Source: Methyloceanibacter sp. (lineage in GTDB: Bacteria > Pseudomonadota > Alphaproteobacteria > Rhizobiales > Methyloligellaceae). From it: DNA of 6,306 bases. Where the stretch lies: positions 1 to 6,306 of the forward strand of contig JAENXG010000141.1 in NCBI GenBank assembly GCA_016649675.1, in the 5' to 3' direction. How positions within the stretch are numbered: position 1 is the first letter of the stretch; the number at the start of each line of letters is the position of its first letter. Shown here piece after piece: positions 1 through 5,514 of the stretch. The position numbers and the translations under genes are program-made. The notes below the pieces were generated by a model. That model made no database searches. It saw only the letters and a program-made list of their open reading frames with translations, and was not told the DNA's origin.

Positions 1-94
1 CCGCCCGTTTGGCGAGCCCAGAGGCGGAGAGGCCATAGCGGCGCGCGAGCGCGTCGATGGCAGTCCACACTCTGGCATGGGTGAGCCTGTTCAC
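1..94 (-). CDS. Partial HTH regulator, probable LexA-like S24 peptidase type (N-terminus only)
   Basis: The first 31 codons of a leftward gene are present; the rest lies beyond the left edge. Reading from a GTG at 94 gives VNRLTHARVWTAIDALARRY followed by GLSASGLAKRA. This matches the opening of the HTH/S24-peptidase regulators common in Hyphomicrobiales, where a leading LTH...W.AID.LA..YGLS.SGLA..AG segment forms the first helices of an XRE-like DNA-binding domain. The C-terminal peptidase-like domain is expected from the family but cannot be seen. The GTG is chosen because homology starts just after it. A TTG one codon upstream (97-95) is possible, and a GGAGGG (complement of 111-116) lies 16 nt before the GTG, nearer the TTG, so the start is uncertain by a codon or so. 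The family is usually thought to be repressor-like. The target genes are unknown. Confidence 0.7.
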   Translation of the reverse strand, partial: MNRLTHARVWTAIDALARRYGLSASGLAKRA

Positions 95-247
95 CAAAAG
101 CGGCCCCGAACCCTCCAATAGCGGTCGTGTCCTCGACACTCCCGGCCCAGCGAAGCGGAATTTATACCCAACAATAGGAATTATGACTTATTTCTGCCTC
201 AGTCGTCCACCGCATTCCGGTTGCGTGTGCCGCCCTGTTTCGCGGCG
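95..247. promoter_or_regulatory. Upstream control region of the partial HTH/S24-type regulator
   Basis: This 153-bp spacer lies between two leftward genes and has no credible coding sequence. Its centre (about 157-200) is clearly more AT-rich than anything around it. On the minus strand a TATAAA hexamer (complement of 161-166) could be a -10 element about 60 nt before the GTG at 94; no convincing -35 stands 16-18 nt upstream of it. Two near-identical octamers, GGAATTTA (157-164) and GGAATTAT (177-184), sit exactly 20 bp apart and bracket the -10-like hexamer. This is a reasonable place for an operator, possibly autoregulatory. The assignment is inferred from position and composition only. No hairpin terminator for the 99-residue gene is evident in 200-247. 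Confidence 0.4.
157..184. repeat. Direct repeat GGAATTTA / GGAATTAT, 20 bp apart
   Basis: The copies at 157-164 and 177-184 share GGAATT and differ only in the order of the last two bases. The 20-bp period is close to two helical turns, so both copies face the same side of the DNA. They flank the TATAAA-like hexamer in front of the HTH regulator. This suggests a repressor site but does not prove one. Confidence 0.35.
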
Positions 248-547
248 TCACATCGCCTTCATGGCGGCGCCTAGCCCCAATTTCAGGTCGTCGGCATTCA
301 TCACCGGCACCAGCTCGACCTCCGCCCCGAGTCCGAGGAACAAAGGCTCGACGATGGCTGGAATATCGGACGCCTCGCGCAGGTCGAAAAAGATGATCGC
401 GCTGCGGAGACCACTGTCGGCGAGGAAATAGGCGGCCTCGGGTCGGAGCTTGCTGATCGTGGCTTCCAGAATCTTCGGCAACGAGCCATCCTTGACGCCG
501 CGATTGCCCGCTTCGGTGGGGATATTAATTTTCAGCATCATCCGCAT
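248..547 (-). CDS. Conserved 99-residue protein of unknown function
   Basis: The protein is 99 residues, starting MRMMLKINIPTEAGNR and ending at a TGA (250-248). I recall similar short proteins in rhizobia and actinobacteria, mostly annotated hypothetical, with a shared NIPTEAGNR..KDG.LPK start, a central P.AAYF segment (36-41), an FFD motif (53-55) and a conserved E.ELVPVMNADDLK block (78-89). The pattern of strand (2-8), helix (22-34), strands (38-43, 49-56), helix (62-71), strand (75-82) and terminal helix suggests a ferredoxin-like or dimeric alpha-beta barrel fold; this is inferred by eye. There is no signal peptide, membrane segment or cysteine. The start at 547 is secure: AGGAGG (complement of 555-560) lies 7 nt upstream. 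A longer reading from 664 would lack such a site and would run back through the divergent promoter region. Function is unknown. Confidence 0.85.
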   Translation of the reverse strand: MRMMLKINIPTEAGNRGVKDGSLPKILEATISKLRPEAAYFLADSGLRSAIIFFDLREASDIPAIVEPLFLGLGAEVELVPVMNADDLKLGLGAAMKAM

Positions 548-554
548 GCGTTGT

Positions 555-560
555 CCTCCT
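555..560 (-). promoter_or_regulatory. Strong ribosome binding site of the 99-residue protein
   Basis: A perfect AGGAGG on the minus strand, 7 nt before the ATG at 547. It is by far the best Shine-Dalgarno sequence placed before a start in this window, and it fixes the start of a gene whose open frame extends much further upstream. It implies efficient translation. Confidence 0.85.
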
Positions 561-574
561 CTTACGTGCTGCCA

Positions 575-603
575 AGCATAGGGGAGACACACTCGGAAGT
601 CGA
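575..603 (-). promoter_or_regulatory. Candidate sigma70-type promoter for the 99-residue protein
   Basis: On the minus strand TCGACT (complement of 598-603) is followed after 17 bp by TATGCT (complement of 575-580). Each hexamer matches the TTGACA/TATAAT consensus at four of six positions with ideal spacing. Transcription would start near 568, giving a leader of about 20 nt with the AGGAGG in the middle. The geometry is good, but chance matches of this quality are not rare. Confidence 0.45.
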
Positions 604-662
604 AGGGGCACCCTATTCCTTGTTGGGAGCCGAGTGGGCGGCTACTCTCGCACCCGAAAGCC

Positions 663-1013
663 ATGGATGGAACAATCTACAAGGTTTTGAGCCGCGCCGC
701 CCTTGCCGAGGCGAAAGCTAAAGGACGCTTCGAAGGCTCGGTCGACGACGCCCGCGACGGCTTCATCCACCTCTCGTCTGCCGATCAGCTGGAAGGCACC
801 CTTGCCAAGCACTACGCCGGGCAGAAGGACCTCGTCCTGCTGGCTGTCGATAGCGAAAGCCTCGGCGAGCGCCTGCAATGGGAGCCATCCCGCGGCGGAG
901 CGGTCTTTCCCCATCTCTACGGCCCGCTCGACCTCAAAGCCCTGCTCTGGGACGAGCCGCTTGAGCTTGGGGCCGACGGCCGCCACCGTCTGCCGGCGCG
1001 TGTCCGCCCGTGA
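663..1013 (+). CDS. DUF952 family protein
   Basis: This 116-residue soluble protein belongs to the DUF952 (COG3502) family and is about normal length for it. The family signature is present throughout: an IYK start (5-7), DGFIHLSSADQ (32-42), LVLLAVDSESL in the core (57-67), WEPSRGG (73-79), FPHLYGPLDL (82-91) and a closing LGADGRH (102-108). The biochemical role is not established. From memory the fold has been grouped with ADP-ribosyltransferase-like proteins, which I cannot verify here. Only a weak purine-rich stretch (CGAAAG) precedes the ATG. A poor TTGTTG (620-625) and TACTCT (643-648) pair with a 17-bp gap would give an almost leaderless transcript. The stop overlaps the GTG of pyrD by 4 bp, so the two are probably translationally coupled. 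As I recall, a DUF952 gene before pyrD recurs in alphaproteobacteria. Confidence 0.9.
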   Translation: MDGTIYKVLSRAALAEAKAKGRFEGSVDDARDGFIHLSSADQLEGTLAKHYAGQKDLVLLAVDSESLGERLQWEPSRGGAVFPHLYGPLDLKALLWDEPLELGADGRHRLPARVRP

Positions 1014-2095
1014 ATGGGCTGTTCGGGCTCGGCCAGGCCCTGCTTCAGGCGCTCGACCCCGAGCGGGCCCATGATCTTGCCGTCAAGAGCCTCGAGCTTG
1101 GGCTTTATCCGCGGGCCGCTCAGCCCGACGACAAGCGGCTGGCCCAGAAACTGTTCGGCCTCGATTTCGCGAACCCTGTCGGCATGGCGGCGGGCTTCGA
1201 CAAGAACGCGCGCGTGCCGCGCGAGCTTCTCGCCATGGGCTTCGGCTTCGTTGAGGTGGGCACGCTGACGCCGCTGGCGCAAGGAGGCAACCCAAGCCCA
1301 CGCATCTTCCGCTCGGCGGCGGACCGCGCCATCATCAACCGCCTCGGCTTCAACAATGAGGGGCAGGAGGCGGCGCTTGCGCGGCTGAAATCGCGCGCGC
1401 TGGGGATCGTCGGCGTCAATATCGGGGCAGGGCGCGACAGCAAAGACCGCGTCGGCGACTATGTGTTGGGCGTCGAGCGCATGGGCGGGGTGGCGAGCTA
1501 TTTCACCGTCAACATCTCCTCGCCCAACACGCCGGGCCTGCGCGATCTCCAGGCGCCTGAGGCGCTCGCTGCGCTTCTTGCCCGCGTGCAGGTTGCGCGC
1601 CAAAAAATGCCGTCCAAGCCCGTCACGGGCAGGCCCGCGCTTCTGGTCAAGCTGGCGCCCGATCTCGCCGATGCCGATCTTCCCGAAATTGTGCGCGTGA
1701 TCGTCTCGCACGGCGTCGACGGCATCGTGGTGTCCAACACCACGCTCGCCCGTGAGGGGCTGAAGGATGCAGCTTTTGCGCGTGAGGCGGGGGGTCTCTC
1801 GGGCCGCCCGCTCTTCGCACCCTCGACCCGCATGCTCGCGCGCGTCTATCGGCTGACGGAGGGGAAGCTGCCGCTTATCGGCGTGGGCGGCATCGACTCT
1901 GGGCCGACGGCGCTTGCCAAGATCGAAGCCGGCGCCACACTTCTGCAGCTCTACACCGGGCTCGTCTTCGAAGGACCGGGGCTGATCGGCCGCATCAAGC
2001 AGGCGCTGGTCGCGGCGATGGAAAATGCCGGTAGCAAAAGTCTTGCGCCGCTTGTCGGCCGGCGCGCCGCCGAATGGTCCGAACGATCCCTCTAG
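1010..2095 (+). CDS. pyrD: Quinone-dependent dihydroorotate dehydrogenase (class 2)
   Basis: The enzyme oxidises dihydroorotate to orotate in de novo pyrimidine synthesis, passing electrons through FMN to membrane quinone. At 361 residues it has class 2 length, including the N-terminal helical region (1-40, with LDPERAHDLA at 15-24) that docks these enzymes on the inner membrane. The FMN/substrate barrel follows: MAAGFDKNA (59-67), INRLGFNNEG (109-118), GVNIG (135-139), VNISSPNTPGLR (167-178), LVKLAPDL (212-219), VSNTT (241-245), GGLSGRPL (261-268), IGVGGI (290-295) and LLQLYTGLVFEGPG (311-324). Ser171 in NISSPN is the expected catalytic base, a serine as in class 2 rather than the cysteine of class 1. 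Asn168 and Asn173 correspond to substrate-binding asparagines. Translation starts at a GTG inside the end of the DUF952 gene with no good Shine-Dalgarno sequence, which fits coupling. Confidence 0.97.
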   Translation: MNGLFGLGQALLQALDPERAHDLAVKSLELGLYPRAAQPDDKRLAQKLFGLDFANPVGMAAGFDKNARVPRELLAMGFGFVEVGTLTPLAQGGNPSPRIFRSAADRAIINRLGFNNEGQEAALARLKSRALGIVGVNIGAGRDSKDRVGDYVLGVERMGGVASYFTVNISSPNTPGLRDLQAPEALAALLARVQVARQKMPSKPVTGRPALLVKLAPDLADADLPEIVRVIVSHGVDGIVVSNTTLAREGLKDAAFAREAGGLSGRPLFAPSTRMLARVYRLTEGKLPLIGVGGIDSGPTALAKIEAGATLLQLYTGLVFEGPGLIGRIKQALVAAMENAGSKSLAPLVGRRAAEWSERSL

Positions 2096-2106
2096 AAGGC
2101 CGCGCC

Positions 2107-2454
2107 ATGACCGTCACCATCTATCACAACCCGCGCTGCTCGAAGTCGCGCCAGACGCTGGCGCTGCTCGAAGCCAAGGGCATCGCGCCCGTTATCGTGG
2201 AATATTTGAAGGAGCCGCCCTCCGCGGCGGAGCTCAAGCGCATCCTCGAGAGCCTCGGGCTCCGCCCACGCGACGTGCTGCGCAAGAGCGAGCCGCGCTA
2301 TGCAGAGCTTGGCTTGAAGGAGCGCGAGCTCACCGACGAGGCGCTGATCGCGCTGATGGTGCAGAATCCGATCCTCATCGAGCGTCCGATCGTCGTGAAC
2401 GGGACCAAGGCCGCGATCGGTCGGCCGCCCGAGAAGATCCTGGAGATTCTCTGA
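2107..2454 (+). CDS. arsC: ArsC-family (glutaredoxin-coupled) arsenate reductase
   Basis: At 115 residues this is a thioredoxin-fold ArsC/Spx-family protein. It opens MTVTIYHNPRCSKSRQTLAL, with Cys11 in the place of the catalytic Cys12 of E. coli ArsC. The three arginines that bind oxyanion in E. coli (60, 94, 107) also have counterparts with the same one-residue offset: Arg59 in VLRKSE, Arg93 in IERPIVV and Arg106 in IGRPPE. This favours true arsenate reduction, As(V) to As(III) with glutathione and glutaredoxin, over a Spx- or YffB-like role. The ATG at 2107 is chosen because homology begins there and AGAAGG (2094-2099) lies 7 nt upstream; an in-frame ATG at 2074 lies inside pyrD. It follows pyrD by 11 bp and probably shares its transcript. 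No arsR or arsenite exporter gene is nearby, so a housekeeping or side role is possible. Confidence 0.9.
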   Translation: MTVTIYHNPRCSKSRQTLALLEAKGIAPVIVEYLKEPPSAAELKRILESLGLRPRDVLRKSEPRYAELGLKERELTDEALIALMVQNPILIERPIVVNGTKAAIGRPPEKILEIL

Positions 2455-2468
2455 AGCGCAACGCGGAC

Positions 2469-2774
2469 TTAAGCTTCGCGGCTGCGCGAGCTCGCGTCGA
2501 CCACATCGGTGCCGGAGCTGCGTCCCACCACTTTCAGCAGGCGCATGATGAGCCACACCGGGAAGACGATGACGGCGCCGAGCAGGAAGTAGCGGAGCGC
2601 CTTCTCGACTGCGGCGAAGCCCATGTCGTAGATGCGGGCGATGAGCCTCTGCAAGCTGTCGATGATGTCGAAGGGGCTGAAGCCGAGCGCCGCCAGGACG
2701 ACGCCCACGATCAGCGATAGGATCGCGAGCCTGACCAGAACGAGCGCCGGATTGCCGCCAAAGAACCGTTCCAT
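2469..2774 (-). CDS. Small two-helix inner-membrane protein, DUF6460-like
   Basis: This is a 101-residue protein with two clear hydrophobic segments, about 11-31 (LVLVRLAILS... to ...VVLAAL) and 62-82 (YFLLGAVIVFPVWLIMRLL), joined by an amphipathic linker with the motif FSPFDIIDSLQRLIARIYDMG (32-52). The opening RFFGGNPA.VLVRL and the YFLLGAVIV.P.WL second helix match a small rhizobial membrane protein family that I recall as DUF6460; the number is from memory. The tail after the second helix is polar and basic. Function is unknown. The ATG at 2774 is supported by AAGGGA on the minus strand, about 8 nt upstream. Its TAA stop is 14 bp from the arsC stop in convergent orientation. Upstream it is divergent from the helicase gene. 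Confidence 0.85.
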   Translation of the reverse strand: MERFFGGNPALVLVRLAILSLIVGVVLAALGFSPFDIIDSLQRLIARIYDMGFAAVEKALRYFLLGAVIVFPVWLIMRLLKVVGRSSGTDVVDASSRSREA

Positions 2775-2916
2775 CGTCCGTTTCCCTTTTGCGCGAAGGC
2801 CCTGCCTCTAGAGGCCTGCCTCGAGAGGCTGCCTCGAAGAGGCCATGAGCTTCGACTCGAATTACAGCAGAATTGGTGCGGGGGGTGGGCAAGGTCAAGA
2901 AGGACGTGGGATTGGC
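2775..2916. promoter_or_regulatory. Divergent control region between the membrane protein and helicase-pdeM
   Basis: This spacer must carry the promoters of both flanking units. It is 142 bp if the helicase starts at 2917, or 70 bp if it starts at 2845. Three tandem 14-bp units occupy 2801-2842. A candidate leftward promoter is TTGACC (complement of 2893-2898) with AATTCT (complement of 2869-2874) after 18 bp; the -35 is good and the -10 is weak. A GAAT-N7-GAAT direct repeat at 2859-2873 overlaps that -10. I see no convincing rightward promoter. The stretch 2845-2916 is open in the helicase frame, but only half of its codons end in G or C, against the strong G/C-ending bias of the helicase proper, so it looks non-coding. 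Confidence 0.45.
2801..2842. repeat. Three tandem 14-bp units, each with a CCTC...GAGG palindrome
   Basis: The units are CCTGCCTCTAGAGG (2801-2814), CCTGCCTCGAGAGG (2815-2828) and CTGCCTCGAAGAGG (2829-2842). Units 1 and 2 differ at one base, while unit 3 has lost one C and gained one A. Each has a dyad core (CCTCTAGAGG, CCTCGAGAGG, CCTCGAAGAGG), so it could be a dimeric protein site or a small hairpin in RNA. The array lies wholly in the divergent spacer. Confidence 0.8.
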
Positions 2917-5514
2917 ATGAGGAGGAGCGAGAGGCAGAAGCCGGAATTGGCTGAAGCGGCAGCGCTACCAATGGCGGCGCCGCGTGCGGCGTTGCGGCAA
3001 GCCGCCTTGCCCGAGCCCTTTGCCGGCTGGTTCGCACGCCGCGGCTGGCGCCCGCATGCCCATCAGCTTGCGCTTCTTGAGCAGGTCGCTGCCGGCCGCG
3101 ATGCGCTCCTCATCGCGCCCACCGGCGGCGGCAAGACGCTCGCGGGCTTCCTGCCGAGCCTCGTCGACCTTGCGCGTCGGCCGCCAAAGCCCATGGCGGC
3201 ATCGACCATTCACACCCTCTATGTCTCGCCCTTGAAGGCGCTCGCCACCGATATCGCGCGGAACCTCGCTACGCCCATCGCGGAGATGGGATTGCGCATC
3301 AGGCTCGAGACCCGCACCGGCGACACGCCGCCCTCGCGCCGCGCCCGCCAGCGGGTGATGCCGCCCGACATTTTGCTCACGACGCCCGAGCAGATCGCGC
3401 TGATGCTGTCGCATCAAGGCGCGCCCGAGCTGCTTGGCCAGATCAAATGCGTGATCCTCGATGAGCTGCACGCGCTCGCTTCGAGCAAACGCGGCGATCT
3501 CTTGGCGCTCGACCTCGCGCGTCTCCGCACCCTCTCGCCGGGCCTGACCGCGATAGGCCTGTCGGCGACCGTGGCGCGGCCGTCCGAGCTTGCGGCCTAT
3601 CTCGTGCCGCATCAGGGCCAGTCCGCCACGCGCCTGGCCGAGATCGTCGTGGCGGAGGGCGGCGTCAAGGCCGACATCGCCATCCTCAAATCCGAGGCCG
3701 AGCTTCCCTGGGCGGGGCACTCGGCGCGCTATGCGCTCCCTGAGATCTACGAGGCGATCAAGGCGCACCGCCTGTCGCTGATGTTCGTCAACACGCGCTC
3801 GCAAGCCGAGATGCTGTTCCACGAGCTCTGGCGCTACAACGATGCGAATCTGCCGATCGCGCTCCATCACGGCTCGCTCGACGTGGCGCAGCGGCGGAAG
3901 GTGGAGGCGGCGATGGTCGCGGGCAGACTGCGCGCCGTGGTCTCGACCTCGACGCTCGACCTCGGCATCGACTGGGGCGACGTCGACCTCGTCATCAATG
4001 TCGGCGCGCCCAAGGGCGCAAGCAGGCTCGCCCAGCGCATCGGCCGCGCCAATCACCGGCTCGATGAGCCGAGCAAGGCCCTGCTGGTCCCGGCGAACCG
4101 CTTCGAGGTGGTGGAATGCCAGGCGGCGCTCGAGGCGGCCGAGGAGGGCGCGCAGGATACGCCCCCCTCGCGGCCGGGCGCGCTCGATGTGCTTGCTCAG
4201 CATATGCTGGGAACGGCCTGCGCCAGCCCCTTCGACGTGGATCAGCTTTACCGCGAGGTGACGAGCGCATCGCCTTACCAGGGCCTGACCCGCGAGGGCT
4301 TCGACCAGGTCGTATCGTTCGTCGCGACCGGAGGCTATGCGCTTGCCAATTACGAGCGCTACGCCAAGCTGAAGCGCACACCCGAAGGCCGCCTCCGCGT
4401 CGCCCATCCCCGCATCGCGCAGCAATATCGGCTCAATGTCGGGACCATCGTCGAAGCCCCGATGCTGCGCGTCCGCCTCGCCCGCCTGAAAGGAGGGGCT
4501 CTCAAGCCCGCCAACATGCTCGCCGCGGGCCGCATCCTCGGCGAGGTGGAGGAATATTTCATCGAGCAGCTCACCCCCGGCGATACCTTCGTCTTCGCCG
4601 GCGAGGTGCTGAGATTTGAGGGCTTGCGCGAGACCGATGCCATCGTCACCCGCGCGCATGCGAGCGACCCGAAGGTGCCGGCTTACGAAGGCGGCAAGTT
4701 CCCGCTCTCGACCTATCTTGCCGACCGGGTCCGGCGCCTCCTCGCCGATCCGGGATCGTGGTCGCGGCTTCCCGACCAGGTCTCCGACTGGCTGCGGCTC
4801 CAGGCCGATATCTCCGTCGTTCCCGGTCCCGACGAGATTCTGGTCGAGACGTTCCCGCGCGGCCACAAGCACTATCTCGTCTGCTATCCCTTCGAGGGAC
4901 GGCTCGCGCATCAGAGCCTCGGCATGCTTCTTACCCGCCGGCTCGAGCGCGGGCGGGCGGGCCCGCTCGGCTTCGTCGCCAACGAATATGCGCTTGCCAT
5001 CTGGGCGCTCAACGACATGGGCGAGATGGTGCGGAACGGAAGGCTCGACCTCGACAGGCTCTTCGATGAGGACATGCTCGGCGACGACCTCGACGCCTGG
5101 CTCGCCGAGTCGAACCTGATGAAGCGCTCCTTCAGGGTATGCGCCATCATCTCCGGCCTGATCGAGCGCCGCCATCCGGGACAGGAGAAGACCGGGCGTC
5201 AGATGACGGTCTCCTCCGACCTCATCTATGATGTGCTCCGCCAGCATGAGCCCGACCACATCTTGCTCAAGGCCGCTTTCGCCGATGCGGCAACCGGCCT
5301 CATCGATGTCGGCCGCCTGAACCTTTTCTTGCAACGGATCGGCGGTCGAATCAGGCATATTGCCTTGCGCCAAGTCTCGCCGCTCGCCGTGCCCGTCATG
5401 CTCGAGATCGGGCGGGAGAGCGTCCCCGGCGGGGCGAGCGAGATCCTGTTGCGTGAAACTGTCGAGGAGCTCATGGCGGAGGCCTTAAGCGGAAATGCTG
5501 CGCGCCAAACCTGA
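2917..5514 (+). CDS. Ligase-associated DNA damage response DEXH-box helicase (Lhr family)
   Basis: This 865-residue superfamily 2 helicase belongs to the Lhr-like group paired with bacterial ATP-dependent DNA ligases, and is presumed to unwind or remodel nucleic acid during repair. Motifs in order: APTGGGKT Walker A (67-74), SPLKAL (104-109), TTPEQI (155-160), DELH (182-185), SATV (216-219), FVNTRSQAE (290-298), HHGSL (317-321), STSTLDLGIDW (343-353) and QRIGRANHR (373-381). A winged-helix region (about 410-495) and the long Lhr-type C-terminal region follow, including HPGQEKTGRQ (753-762) and SSDLIYDVLRQHEPDH (766-781). All catalytic motifs are intact. The start is uncertain. ATG 2917 is preferred; ATG 2845 would add 24 residues with atypical codon use and a GAGG only 2 nt away, and ATG 2971 would give 847 residues, closer to the homology start but without a ribosome site. 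The end overlaps pdeM by 20 bp. Confidence 0.93.
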   Translation: MRRSERQKPELAEAAALPMAAPRAALRQAALPEPFAGWFARRGWRPHAHQLALLEQVAAGRDALLIAPTGGGKTLAGFLPSLVDLARRPPKPMAASTIHTLYVSPLKALATDIARNLATPIAEMGLRIRLETRTGDTPPSRRARQRVMPPDILLTTPEQIALMLSHQGAPELLGQIKCVILDELHALASSKRGDLLALDLARLRTLSPGLTAIGLSATVARPSELAAYLVPHQGQSATRLAEIVVAEGGVKADIAILKSEAELPWAGHSARYALPEIYEAIKAHRLSLMFVNTRSQAEMLFHELWRYNDANLPIALHHGSLDVAQRRKVEAAMVAGRLRAVVSTSTLDLGIDWGDVDLVINVGAPKGASRLAQRIGRANHRLDEPSKALLVPANRFEVVECQAALEAAEEGAQDTPPSRPGALDVLAQHMLGTACASPFDVDQLYREVTSASPYQGLTREGFDQVVSFVATGGYALANYERYAKLKRTPEGRLRVAHPRIAQQYRLNVGTIVEAPMLRVRLARLKGGALKPANMLAAGRILGEVEEYFIEQLTPGDTFVFAGEVLRFEGLRETDAIVTRAHASDPKVPAYEGGKFPLSTYLADRVRRLLADPGSWSRLPDQVSDWLRLQADISVVPGPDEILVETFPRGHKHYLVCYPFEGRLAHQSLGMLLTRRLERGRAGPLGFVANEYALAIWALNDMGEMVRNGRLDLDRLFDEDMLGDDLDAWLAESNLMKRSFRVCAIISGLIERRHPGQEKTGRQMTVSSDLIYDVLRQHEPDHILLKAAFADAATGLIDVGRLNLFLQRIGGRIRHIALRQVSPLAVPVMLEIGRESVPGGASEILLRETVEELMAEALSGNAARQT

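Noticed and set aside
57..431. 124-codon plus-strand frame across the left spacer
   Set aside because: It overlaps the 99-residue gene in antisense and crosses the AT-rich control region; there is no ribosome site and the composition is Ser/Arg/Pro-rich shadow type.
642..986. 114-codon minus-strand frame opposite the DUF952 gene
   Set aside because: The plus-strand DUF952 signature is complete, and the minus frame shows no family resemblance or ribosome site.
917..1711. 264-codon open frame on the minus strand opposite pyrD
   Set aside because: It is a mirror of a well-conserved pyrD and its product is low-complexity and rich in Arg, Ala and His with no known motif.
2107..2454. Arsenic resistance island
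   Set aside because: Only arsC is present. There is no arsR, arsenite pump or mobile element, and arsC follows pyrD closely like an operon member.
2452..2471. Bidirectional terminator between arsC and the membrane protein gene
   Set aside because: The 14 bp between the stop codons contain no usable inverted repeat or T-run.
2801..2842. Possible CRISPR-like array
   Set aside because: The three units abut without spacers, are only 14 bp, and no cas genes are present.
2025..2898. Overlapping frames on both strands across the end of pyrD, arsC and the small membrane protein gene
   Set aside because: They run out of frame through two clear genes (arsC with catalytic residues, membrane protein with two helices) and have no family resemblance.
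2965..5373. Very long open frame (802 codons) on the minus strand opposite the helicase
   Set aside because: The helicase frame carries every SF2 motif in order. The antisense frame gives an arginine-, glutamate- and glycine-rich product with no recognisable domain, as expected when a gene with strong G/C third-position bias is read in reverse.
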